Below, piece by piece: positions 33,205 through 43,499 of a stretch of 64,000 bases of DNA. The translations under genes and the position numbers were made by a program. Origin of the DNA: Anadara kagoshimensis (lineage: Eukaryota; Mollusca; Bivalvia; Arcoida; Arcidae); assembly GCA_021292105.1 (NCBI GenBank), contig CM037871.1, positions 37,697,182-37,761,181 of the forward strand. The letters run 5' to 3'. How positions within the stretch are numbered: position 1 is the stretch's first letter; each line of letters opens with the position of its first letter. Below the pieces are notes generated by a model. That model worked only from the letters and a program-made list of their open reading frames with translations, was not told the origin of the DNA and made no database searches.

Positions 33205-35100
33205 TTTTGTTCTTGCGCTTTCATGCTTTCAGCACTCTTCAGGAGCATAATGTTTACTTGCTTTGTAACAAAAGTAATTATGACGTCATTAATGAAAGGG
33301 GACGTAATTACAGTTTGGTTATTGAAATAATATAAAGGGAAGTAATTATTAATTGTTGCTGAGTCTGTTCAGTTTCGGATTAAACATTTCAATAAATTTT
33401 TATTCTTTTGAAAGTCTCTTGGTGACATTTTTATCGTTCATTTTATAAACTGGGAATACTTTGAATTCACCATCAGCGCATAGATCCAAAAGTTCACTGA
33501 GTGATATTTTACGTACTGACGGGTCGCGAATCTGTTGTTTGTGAATACGGACTCTTTCACATAGGCTGTTTCCTGTTTGTCCTATGTAATATTCATTGCA
33601 CATGATGCAATATATTAAGTTTTTGGATTTGCAGTTTAGGTCCGAATTTGCGTATAGTTCCTTTCCATTTTTTAAGTATGTATGGCCCTGTCTCTATGTG
33701 TTGGCATGTACCACATCTAGTGTCACCACATTTTTCAACTTTTGATGCATCTCTGAGTTCATTGTCAAATCTGGCCTTGGTGAGGAGCTTTTTTTAAAAA
33801 TTTTCGGCTGCCTTTTGCTCGAAATGATATCGTTTACTGGGATGAGTTCTTTTAATGTTTCTGACTGATGCAGTATCGGTAGGTTGCTTTTGACAATTTT
33901 ATAAATCTTGGGATTCCGGGGATTATGTGTAACAACAAATGGTAATATTTCTTTTTTATTTGTTCTTAATATTGGTGTGCGTAGTTGCTGTATCGGTATG
34001 TCTTTAGCGTTTATATACCCGTCCGTATAAGTTGTTTTGGGTAATTTTGTTTTTCCAGAAATACCGCTAATTCTTCTAACCTTTATCTCGGGTATATTCC
34101 TTGTCTACAATTGTGCATACTCGTCTAGCTAAACAATAAGGGATGTTTCGTTTGGTATGTGACGGATGGCATGACCAGAAATCAAGGCATTGATGAATAT
34201 CCGTGTTTTTATAGTAAATATCAGTCTCGATTTTATTGCCCGTTTTGATTACCATAATGTCTAAAAATGGAATTTGGGTATCAATTCTTTCCATTGTGAA
34301 TTTTATTGATGGATGAAGCTCATTTAAAATTACATAGAAATGTTCTAAATGTTCCACTGAACTATTCCAGATCAAAAAACAATCATCCAGAAATCGTTGC
34401 CAAGACTGACGGATATATTCTGTGTTGATTTGGTCGAATTCGTTTTGGACATGCTGGTAAAGTTTCTCTTCTAAAAATCCCATTACAAGTGTAGCGTATG
34501 TGGGTGCTATTTTGTACCCATGGCTGTTCCAGACTTTTGTATATAATGTTTTCCATCAAAGTAAAATATGTTATTTTCCAGGATTAATTGAAGACTTTCT
34601 AGTATGAATTCCACATTTAATCGTGCATCCACAGCATTTGCAAATTTTTGCAACCAGAATTGGATGGCTTCTAATCCTAATGTATGTGGAATATTAGTAT
34701 ACAAACTTGTTACATCGAATGTCACAGGTATAAAATTTGTTTAAACATTTCGGGGAATTTTTGATAGAAATTCGATGTCATCTCTGATGAAACTTGGAAC
34801 ATATTGACACAAAGGTTTAAGGATAATGTCAATTAAGTTGCTTAAGCGGTGGGTCGGGCATTGGGGACCAGCAACTATCGGTCTAAAAGATAAATCGGAC
34901 GGTTGGGGACATTTTACGTATTCCGAATTTGTAATTTGATAGCATCCTGGATTTCTTTGCTTTTGTGAATCTTTGGAAGACCGTAAAAATTACTAGTTTA
35001 ACTTCAAAATTTGTTAGGTAGTCCTTTTCCTTTTCTGTTAAGCAATTGTGGTATTTTCGGACGATCTTCTTTATTCTTCTCAGTGTGTTTTTATCAATTT
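33205..35100 (-). pseudogene. Decayed Penelope-like element with RT, linker and GIY-YIG endonuclease (PB)
   Basis: Reading leftwards: FRPIVAGPQCPTHRLSNLID and YVPSFIRDD (34880-34770), FDVTSLYTNIPHT (34721-34683), QKSGTAMGTK, then RFLDDCFLIW (about 34400-34370; the catalytic D-D), PFLDIMVIKTGNKIETDIYY, SCHPSHTKRNIPYCLARRV, a linker (RLEELAVFLEKQNYPKQLIR, about 34080-34015), and a GIY-YIG domain (NEYYIGQTGNSLCERVRIHK, 33600-33540). This is the domain order of canonical Penelope-like retroelements. At least three stops or frame shifts interrupt it. The 5' end abuts LINE sequence at about 35100 within one open frame; the 3' end carries a hammerhead-like motif. Confidence 0.9.
33212..33274 (-). 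ncRNA. Type III-like hammerhead motif at the 3' end of the Penelope-like element
   Basis: On the minus strand: core CUGAAGA (33242-33236), a 4-bp stem II GUGC/GCAU with loop UGAAA, then GAAA (33222-33219). GCGCAAG downstream pairs with CUUUUGUU upstream (7 of 8 pairs counting G-U) to give stem III, with a candidate UUA cleavage site. Stem I is only partly formed (AGCA/UGCU with a bulge). Penelope-like elements are known to carry hammerheads near their terminal repeats. Confidence 0.65.
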
Positions 35101-36480
35101 TATTTGCTAATGCATGTCTAAATTTACTTATTTGAATTGCATCAATATAAACTTCTAGTTCTAAAACAGTTTTAAAATCCTTGTATGTTCTAAACTTTTG
35201 TTTACTACTAATATCACTATACCATTGTTGTAAATATATATCTTTCATTCTTTCCACAAATAATGTTAAAAATAAATTTATATTATTAACCCCCTGATAC
35301 AACCAAACCTCCCTTAAACCAGTGGTACATAACAAAAGTCTTACTTTTGTAACCTAATTTTCCCTTCCATTACTATCATGTCATAAGCTTTCTTAACATA
35401 CCTTTCATTACTTAAACATAAAATGTTAAACCAAAAAGTAAGAACACGTTTGGCAGTTAATATATAAAGGTAATCTCCCACATTCAGAGATTACAGCAAT
35501 ATAACTAACATTTAAATTAACTGTTCAAAAGCGTTTACATGCATAATACTGTATATGTTCTAGCACATCATATTTTTGAAAACCCCATATCTCTGACCCA
35601 TACATTAATATTGGATATATCTTTGTGTCAAAAATTCTAAAAAATACATCTGATGGCAGATTCCCTAATTTATATAGTGATCTTAATAAAATTGATACAG
35701 CATTTTTACCCTTTTTAGCTAAAGGTGCAACCATTTCATATCATGATAACTGCCTTGAAAAGTTAATACCCAAGTAAGTGTAACAATTCACTGTGTTTAA
35801 CCTCATTCCATTATAATACCATTTCTCATGTTTAGACAATTTTCCACCCTTTTTACAGACAACAATATTCGTTTTCTGGAGATTAACATCTAACTTGCAC
35901 TCATTACAATACATTTAAAAGTATCTAATTGAATCTGTAAACTACTAACAGTTTCTGAAAACATTACGATATCATATGCAAACAACAACATAAATATTTC
36001 TGTTAAATCAGGGACCGTCTGTATACTCCTGTTTCCATCTTGTGCCATCATTTCATATAACTCATTTATATAAATCGAAAATAAAATTGGTCTTAAAACA
36101 CAACTTTGTACCAAGAGATACATTGAACTATTCTGAATACAAAGACCCACTTCTAATACAACAACTATCATTTTTATACATATTTTAAATTACCCTGTAA
36201 AAGTTACCCCCACGCCTCTATGTATTAATACTTGAAACATGTTGTTATTATTAATAGCATCAAACGCCCGCTTTAAGTATACAAAAACAGCATGTTATCT
36301 AGGGTAGAATAACCTTGCCTAAATCCAGCTTGGCTTTCAGCTATTTTATTGTAAATGTCAACCCAAAAACTCAATCTTCTATGTAACGTTGTTGTAAAAA
36401 TTTTACAAAAAATATTATTTAGGGATATCCCTCTATAGTTTTGAGGGTCAGAATAATGTGTAAAGGTATTATTATTGCTT
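35100..36480 (-). pseudogene. Decayed LINE reverse transcriptase (copy 1)
   Basis: Reading leftwards: DPQNYRGISLNNIFCKIFTT (about 36455), SQAGFRQGYSTLDNMLFLYT (about 36335), KAFDAINN, SCVLRPILFSIYINELYEMM (about 36090), LLFAYDIVMFSETVS (about 35975; the catalytic F-A-D-D now reads F-A-Y-D), KLSKHEKWYYNGMRL (about 35835), TYLGINFSRQLS, IYPILMYGSEIWGFQ (about 35610), then MKDIYLQQWYSDISSKQKFR (about 35250). The order is a non-LTR retrotransposon palm, thumb and C-terminal region. Several frame shifts and stops and the lost catalytic Asp show that it is inactive. Confidence 0.85.
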
Positions 36481-36634
36481 TAGTCGAGCAAACGGGAAAA
36501 TGTCACTGCTAAAAATATTGTTAAACAGTTTAACCATAATACTTAAAAACGAATCTAAACCGTATATGAAAAATGCAGGGATAATTTTATATGCCATCTA
36601 TCATAATAAGCTTGAAATAATCGATACGATAAAA

Positions 36635-36720
36635 AACAAACATACTAATCCATGTTCAAATCACAATCCAGAAGCAAAGTAAAAACTTTAAAACTTACAA
36701 GTTTTGTTAGACACGTGGAC
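36635..36720 (+). repeat. Truncated D1 copy at the duplication junction
   Basis: D1 start (AAACATACTAATCCATGTTC to TTAGACACGTGGA) is cut exactly where the second duplication copy begins (CAAGTATTTTGTTGTCC at 36721). Confidence 0.85.
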
Positions 36721-37640
36721 AAGTATTTTGTTGTCCTAGCTGATTAGGCATCCAACAACATTATTCTTTGTAAGTGATTTTAACCTTGAATGTCTTATGA
36801 AGGAGTTTGGTTTAGATAGTATATCAAATAACCTTACACTAGAACTAATTTTACCAAAGATGAAGTTCTTTCCAATCATAGGGGAGTTCTTTAGTCTTAC
36901 TTGAATTGGATTCCTAAACTTCACAAACATTTATACAAAGGAAGATATAAGGCATGTTCATCTAAATGTACTACTAAATTATTATCATTATCTCTAACAC
37001 AAATTATGACAGTCGTCATATAAGGTCTTCAGTCATATTCAGATGAAGTCTATTCTACATCTGCAATTAACCAAATAAGTATTTTTAAAAATTCTAAAGA
37101 ATAACTTGAACATCTTACTTCTAAAACTCTATCTGCTGTTAAAACATTTAATTTTTCTACACTTTACCGCACTATCCAACATTCTTAATAACGTCTTAAA
37201 CCAATCATTCACTTATCATTCATTTTTTTGGATAAACAACATGTCTTTGGTGCACCAGCAAATAATCGGTATACTATTGGGCACAAACTGTGCGCCATTG
37301 TCTGCTGATTCGTTTTTTTTTATTTTGAAATTAATGCAGAATCTTGTTAAATTCAATATTATACCAGTTTTAATTTTACAACACTAGACGGCCGTTTTTC
37401 GAATACAATTTATCATCAGTAGTGCTTGGACCAACATTATGAAACCGAAATTGTTTTCATGATGTTGGAAAGATACCTAAAGAACCAAAATATATTTTAC
37501 CAAATTTAGCTAAGGAAATACTTAGCATGAGGTAGTATAACTTGGTTTTAGAGGATATTAAAATTTTAACTACAAGCTTTAGTTTATTTTTGAAAATGAT
37601 ACACAATAATTGCCTATTGATTTTGTGATATCCTCATGAC
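36721..37640 (+). pseudogene. Penelope-like remnant PA, copy 2 (duplicated)
   Basis: Near-identical to 32082-33003, including the inserted hammerhead repeat (37345-37640). Differences are scattered single bases and one T-run length change. Same inactivating stops as copy 1, so the decay predates the duplication. Confidence 0.9.
37380..37426 (-). ncRNA. Type I hammerhead ribozyme, copy of 32741-32787
   Basis: Same as the first duplication copy except that stem I is one pair better (AACACTA instead of AACATTA). Core CUGAUGA and GUC intact; two extra A residues after GAAA. Confidence 0.7.
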
Positions 37641-37652
37641 AACTAATATGTA

Positions 37653-37876
37653 TAAAAATGATAGTTGTTGTATTAGAAGTGGGTCTTTGTATTCAGAATA
37701 GTTCAATGTATCTCTTGGTACAAAGTTGTGTTTTAAGACCAATTTTATTTTCGATTTATATAAATGAGTTATATGAAATGATGGCACAAGATGGAAACAG
37801 GAGTATACAGACGGTCCCTGATTTAACAGAAATATTTATGTTGTTGTTTGCATATGATATCGTAATGTTTTCAGAC
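37653..37876 (+). pseudogene. Inverted LINE segment in duplication copy 2
   Basis: Reverse complement of about 35955-36177; it encodes the same SCVLRPILFSIYINEL...LLFAYDIVMF stretch, now on the plus strand. It stops at TGTTTTCAG and is joined head-to-head to 37877. Confidence 0.88.
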
Positions 37877-38290
37877 TTTGTACCAAGAGATACATTGAAA
37901 TATTCTGAATACAAAGACCCACTTCTAATACAACAACTATCATTTTTATACATATTTTAAATTACCCTGTAAAAGTTACCCCCACGCCTCTATGTATTAA
38001 TACTTGAAACATGTTGTTCTTATTAATAGCATCAAACGCCCGCTTAAAGTATACAAAAACAGCATGTTATCTAGGGTAGAATAACCTTGCCTAAATCCAG
38101 CTTGGCTTTCAGCTATTTTATTGTAAATGTCAACCCAAAAACTCAATCTTCTATGTAACGTTGTTGTAAAAATTTTACAAAAAATATTATTTAGGTATAT
38201 CCCTCTATAGTTTTGAGGGTCAGAATAATGTGTAAAGGTATTATTATTGCTTTAGTCGAGCAAACGGGAAAATGTCACTGCTAAAAATAT
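37877..38290 (-). pseudogene. LINE remnant, copy 2 (5' part of the RT)
   Basis: Direct duplicate of about 36103 onward. The first ~75 bases also occur inverted just to the left, giving a local palindrome at the breakpoint. It retains the YRGISLNN-type and SQAGFRQGYST segments. Confidence 0.88.
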
Positions 38291-38394
38291 TGTTAAACAG
38301 TTTAACTATAATACTTAAAAACGAATCTAAACCGTATATGAAAAATGCAGGGATAATTTTATATGCCATCTATCATAATAAGCTTGAAATAATC

Positions 38395-38775
38395 GATACG
38401 ATAAAAAATAAACATACTAATCCATGTTCAAATCACAATCCAGAAGCAAAGTAAAAACTTTAAAACTTACAAGTTTTGTTAGACACGTGGACTTCCACCA
38501 GGGAAGTGGGGCCGGGTGCTTCGGAAGCGTAAGCACCTCCTTTTTAACTAGCTACACCCTCCAAGTGTGTAATCAAAATTGTGTGAAAGAAACATGAAAC
38601 TATGAGACGTCAAATGTATCCAGGGCAATCCTGGACACAGAAACATCAAACTTATCAACAATACTGTGATGACGGCCATAAAACTTTTTGAGGGCCTTGA
38701 TAAGCCTAGGCTTTAATATCCCTGAGTCAACAATTTATTTGCAAGCAGCCTGCATCGTTGAATAAAGTCTACCAA
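38395..38775 (+). repeat. Dispersed repeat D1, longest intact copy (reference)
   Basis: Reference copy for D1. Blocks in order: AACATACTAATCCATGTTC, CCAGAAGCAAAGTAAAAAC, GACACGTGGACTTCCACCAG, GGTGCTTCGGAAGCGTAAGC (hairpin GGTGCT...AGCACC), TAGCTACACC, AATCAAAATTGTGTGAAAG, ACTATGAGACGTCAAATGTA, CAACAATACTGTGATGACGG, AACTTTTTGAGGGCCTTGAT and GCAAGCAGCCTGCATCGTTG. No coding potential seen. The hairpin near a CTAG could be a Helitron-type 3' end, but the repeat continues past it, so the class is open. Confidence 0.85.
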
Positions 38776-39650
38776 GCTATACCATAGCGTATTAATTGGG
38801 AAACAAATACACCATAAGCAGGTATATTGCTGCATAGAAAAAGAAAGTTGACAATAGAAAAATTGAAGTCATCATGTTTGTCATAAAGTTTCAAATGTAG
38901 CCTTTCGTGGGTTTCATAATTCAGGTATAAGCTAAATATGAAGCAGGTAATGTCATAGCTTCACTATTGACAAAATGAAAACCGTGAACACTTCAGCATG
39001 TCCGAACTCTCTCTTTTCCGCCAATATACTAGTAATATAATAATGTTATCACATGTGATAAGTTTGATGGGTTAAGCGAATATGTTCTAGGGCATTTAGG
39101 GTAAGCGTATTTTCAATGGCTCTATTCACACATGTAAGATACATAATGTGCTTAGAATGTAAAATGATTTTTGCAATCATGTTATTTGTCAAAATTGACC
39201 CTTTGGCTACAACAGTTGCATACGATTAATTAGTCGTTCTGGAGTTTAAATTGTCCATATAATTTTGTTATATATAAATATTTATTTGAAACATAGAGTT
39301 AAGAGAGGGAAAAGATAATACAACATGTAATTATATTATTATTAGAAACATTATAATGATCAAGTGTTGTCTTATTTCTCATTTCGGAATGTGTCCTTGG
39401 TATCTTTTGTTAAACTGCAAATTACATATTTTTCCATACTCAATTGTATACGATTTTAATATTTTATTCAATTCCACATTCTTTATTGGTATTTATAACA
39501 TCATATTCCACCAAGGTGGCAAACATTAATGAACACTGAAATCTGAGTTAACAAAACCAACAACAACCTGCTAACTAAGTTATTACATTACAATACAATA
39601 CATTCTACTCAGAGTAAACTAATTAGCTTATGTTGCTACGTACACAGCAA
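38776..39650. other. No gene recognised
   Basis: AT-rich. Part of 39530-39650 may be the flank of the degenerate hammerhead repeat that follows. Confidence 0.35.
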
Positions 39651-39827
39651 TTCAGTTTAAATTTTGCAGCACAAGACGACCTTTTCGGCATAAAATTGCT
39701 AAGCATCGGTCCTCTGACCATTTTTTTTAAAAATTGAATTATTTCTAAATGTTTGATTTTACCGAGTGCACATAAGAAATACTTTAAACAATTAAGCAGG
39801 GCTTAGTTTTTTTTTTTTTAGGAAAGA
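39651..39827 (-). mobile_element. Degenerate hammerhead-bearing repeat
   Basis: CAGTTTAAATTTTGCAGCAC, AGACGACC and TTTTCGGCATAAAATTGCTA align with the family, but the CUGAUGA core is lost. A TIR element begins at 39828. Confidence 0.6.
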
Positions 39828-40130
39828 ATGATTCTCAAAACGCCGAGCTATCCGCCTATAGGAATATATACGCAAGAAACTAGGTTACACCCTATTTGAG
39901 CCTCTATAGGCGCAACTATGTGAGGCCAAATGTAAAAAAAAAGTAAATATTTTAGTTGCATATGAATAGCATTTTTCCTTTTCTATAATGACGTGTGTGA
40001 ACACCGACTTTACTGGTTGATTGCCATTACTCTGTTGCATGCACAAACACAAAACCCCACGTGTCACAATGACTTGATTTGTTTTGCGCCGTAATGCTTA
40101 TGTATTGTGTCAGTATGATACTTCAGTTTA

Positions 40131-40405
40131 GGTCGACATAGAATCGGTGATAAAAGACATTCAAGGAAGTCTTGTTAGAAATACCTGTGCTTCAGAGACA
40201 ATTCTTGACACCTGTGAAGCATTTTTCAGACCACATAGTGTTGATAAGAATTCATGGGAAAGACCATTTCGAAACTTTGTCAAGAGCAGTCCCAACGCAA
40301 AGCTTTAAGATCTTAGTGCTATGGACTTTAATCATATAACCTTTGTTGCAAGATTATCAAATTGCGGAGTCCAGTCCAGTCAATTAATTAAAGTTATCGA
40401 CAGAA
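40131..40405 (+). pseudogene. Unrecognised protein-like ORF remnant inside the TIR element
   Basis: One frame reads VDIESVIKDIQGSLVRN, then ASETILDTCEAFFRPHSVDK and SWERPFRNFVKSSPNAKL to a TAA at 40306-40308. It continues DLSAMDFNHITFVARLSNCG and SSQLIKVIDRKAI before the next stop. Residue balance is protein-like rather than that of random AT-rich sequence, and a CAGTTTAG acceptor-like signal precedes it. I do not recognise the family; transposase remnant or captured exon are both possible. Confidence 0.35.
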
Positions 40406-41094
40406 AGGCCATTTGAATCATCAAAATCATTTTGCTACTATTACTATCAAGAACTCTTTTTTGGAGATTGTTTAATAAATCGGTGATTTCTGATGTACGT
40501 AGATTTGATGAAACTTTTTTCATCTTTAAAGCATCAACAAATACTGAAAGTTTTATAATTTGTCGAGATAAATTATTACAGCATGTATGCGAATACCAGA
40601 TGATACAATGATGACTTATTTGACGAAAATGTCAATTTTTGCCTAAATTAGTACAAGTTTAATGGGGGAAACGTTTTCTTTGAAAATAAAGCAAATTCAT
40701 ATTGATTTGCTACCACTCAGAATGGGTTGGTCTAAACATTCAGGTTTCAAGTCTCTTCGAGGAACCGCTGGCTCATGATCCTCAGTCTTGTCCAGCTAGT
40801 GACATTTGTCACATATGAAAACTATCTTAACAGTTTAATGTTTTGACATCTTGTTTACTAGCACGTGTTCATGGTACACAAAACACACCGGAAATTACAA
40901 ATGGCCTTAAACTGGACTTTGATGTCGCTGTATATATTATATGCATAAAGCAAATGTGTGTGCATGTCTTTATTTCTATTATGTTATTTGTGGCAGAAAG
41001 AAATAATATTGCATTTAAATTCTAACACAAAGTAAGATAAAAAAGAAATAAAGCCGTAAAATACATTTTAATAAAAGAATTAACATAACAATAA

Positions 41095-41170
41095 AACGGT
41101 AATTTGGGTATTCGAACCCACAACATAAGACATAATAGTCCCTGCATATATCCACTACACCACGCAGGCA
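41095..41170 (-). mobile_element. tRNA-like SINE head
   Basis: On the minus strand: GCCTGCGTGGTGTAGTGG (A box region), then GTGGGTTCGAATACCC (B box). The 5' and 3' ends do not pair as an acceptor stem, so it is not a tRNA gene. Confidence 0.55.
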
Positions 41171-41687
41171 ATTGATGACTGTGGGAGTTTATTAATATCA
41201 AGTACGAGTATAGTACGGTATAGTAAGAGGTTATATTGGGGTAACTCTCTAAACATTGATTTTTACAAAATTCACTATTAGCGCATATCTCTCCATTAAC
41301 CATACTTTGCATATCTAACAATAAAATAAGATAGTTTTTGTATTCAAAATATCTTTAATGGAGAGGCATGCGCTCTATGTGTATTTATAAAAAAACGTGT
41401 TGATTTCACTGACTTGTTTCATGTTTGTATAGAGTTATACGGAGACAAACCTAATGAATTACATGTGTTAAACATATAATGCAATGTTACTGAGATTTTT
41501 ACCATATAAACTTTTACAAAATGATAGTAGGTTTAGGTTCTTTCACTATAAATATGCATATAATATACTTTTAAATTTTGAATCCTATAGGCGGATAGCT
41601 CGGCGTTTTGAGAATCATACTTTACAATTTACAAATTAGTCATTTTGAATAACAATGTTTATCTGACAATATAATGTATTGCCATCT

Positions 41688-41880
41688 GGGTTAACAAAAT
41701 TCTCTGTGATGCTTGCTAATCCACCAAACATAGATACCAGTAAAATAGTTGCAATTATTACTAAACTTGTTTTACACTAGACAACCATTTAAGGATAAAA
41801 TTCCTCAATTGTGTTTAGACCAAAATTATTATCAAAAAAATTTAAGATGTTGAAATGAGAAAAATATTATGGCTAAGATG
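41688..41880 (-). mobile_element. Degenerate hammerhead-bearing repeat
   Basis: CTGGGTTAACAAAATTCTCT, ACATAGATACCAGTAAAATAG, ACACTAGACAACC and AAGGATAAAATTCCTCA align with the family at 42770-42912, but the ribozyme core and stem I are eroded. Confidence 0.55.
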
Positions 41881-42447
41881 TAATAACAACGGAGAGAGAT
41901 TAATCTTAAAAAAGTTTAAAATATTATTGCAAAAATACCAAAAATAAAAAAAAATAATTTCTGTTATAATTATTAAATATGGAACTTCTGGATAAAAATA
42001 CATCTTAACCAGAACACTTACAAACTATAAAAAAAATAAAATATTGCATATACATGTACTTAAAATATGCAATTTTGCAAGAATCTTACAAAAATAAGGA
42101 CACAATTAATTTTTTTTTTGAATCTTAATGCCATATTCATTGTTAAGCGTTTGAAAATATAGCCAACATATATACAAAATGGTGCGATATACACCAATGA
42201 AGTGATAAGTTAAATATAAAACTGTATTTACTCGCATTTTAGCGTTGTGTCATTATCTCGGCCGTCGTCTAGTGGTTTCTAAGGTCCGCCGTTCCGTGGT
42301 TCCCAAAGTTCTCAGGTTACGGGCCTCATTCTGTGACAAAGTTCTGGACGGTTACAGAGAGGTCCGGTTCTTTATAATCCTTTTTATTCTTTTGTTCCAC
42401 CGAGTCCTTGTGGCTATAGAGTGTAGTATCCTCCGCAGTGAATGCAT
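41881..42447. other. AT-rich stretch; possible SINE near 42255
   Basis: 41881-42240 is A-rich with no gene. 42255-42400 contains CGGCCGTCGTCTAGTGG, which looks tRNA-like, followed by a more GC-balanced segment leading to the TG tract. A SINE is possible but no clean B box was found. Confidence 0.35.

Positions 42448-42496
<49 letters not shown>
42448..42496 (+). repeat. (GT)n microsatellite
   Basis: About 24 GT units. Confidence 0.95.
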
Positions 42497-42497
<1 letters not shown>

Positions 42498-42769
42498 GCC
42501 TGCGACAACCTTATAATATACTCTTCTGTTTGATACAAAAGGGTAAAGCATGATCAAACCTTTGACCAAATATTATGATTTGTAAAGGTGTATACATCAT
42601 GTAATGACCAGACTGTAAGTTATTGAATAATCATATGGATGCTGAACATGGTTTGCCTGACCATTGACATGAGGATGACTCGAGTTATTAACCTTATATA
42701 AAAACATAACCGAAATTTTAAAATACATGTACTAGAAAATATTTTGGTTTATTTTTATACGATTTCTAA

Positions 42770-43140
42770 AATCATTACATATCTGGGTTAACGATATCCT
42801 CCGATGATGATTGCTTAGTCCAAAAGCAAAGATACTAGTCCTGTAGTTGTATCCGTTTAATTTTGCAGCACTATACGACCGTTTCTGGATGAAATTCATC
42901 ATAAGTAGTGCTTGGACCAAAGTTGTGGAAATCCAAATACATGTAGTTTTAAGATGTTAAAACAAGAAAAATAGAAGGATTAAAACTGATTTACTAAATC
43001 CATCTACGGCAACCTAAACGATTAAGTATTGCTTAGTTTTTCATTTTAAAATTTTAAAATCTAAAAAGTAAATTGAGTAACTGAATATTAAAGACTTAGG
43101 TCCAGAATTTTATAATCAGTGGTATATACCGAGCAAAGTT
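42770..43140 (-). mobile_element. Hammerhead-bearing repeat
   Basis: Family copy in which the ATCTGGGTTAACGATATCCTC / GCAAAGATACTAGT block lies on the ribozyme's cleavage-product side. In the copy at 32705-33003 the equivalent block lies at the opposite end. Confidence 0.75.
42867..42912 (-). ncRNA. Type I hammerhead ribozyme, single core mutation
   Basis: Perfect 7-bp stem I (AGCACUA with UAGUGCU). Core CUUAUGA has G5 changed to U. GAAA is intact, stem III is 2 bp closing GGUC, and the cleavage triplet is GUA. Confidence 0.75.
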
Positions 43141-43499
43141 TTAAGTGCGATTTATGGTAGTGTATAAAAACAAGTACTATTGCCTTGTACATACATATTT
43201 TTCATTTTGTATATGTAGTCTCCCTTATGTCAGACCATTTCGATCTATCAAACTGCCTGTCAATACTCATCCGCAGTTCGATTTTCCAAACACCATGTTT
43301 TTTCAGTGAAATACCTATATAAAATCATAAGATATTAGAGTAGCAGATGAATCTCAAAATTAATTTTAGGATTTTACAAACCTCTGTGTTTTACTTTCTT
43401 ATTGTTATATAATTAAAGAATAACTTATCATTTTGTATTGCAATTTGGTACCTTGAAAACAATGTAGATTTTCTCAAGTTCAAGGTTGTGTTTTTTAGT

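Larger units (their letters stand above)
39828..41618. mobile_element. 1.8-kb element with 36-bp perfect TIRs
   Basis: 39828-39863 and 41583-41618 are exact inverted repeats: ATGATTCTCAAAACGCC at the tip, then GAGCTATCCGCCTATAGGA. The interior holds an unrecognised ORF remnant (40131-40405) and a tRNA-like segment (41095-41170). No clear target duplication. Superfamily not assigned. Confidence 0.8.

Noticed and set aside
41095..41170. Possible tRNA gene
   Set aside because: A and B boxes are present but the acceptor ends do not pair; better explained as a SINE head. The same applies to 53330-53400, 29085-29180, 58425-58485 and 62290-62370.
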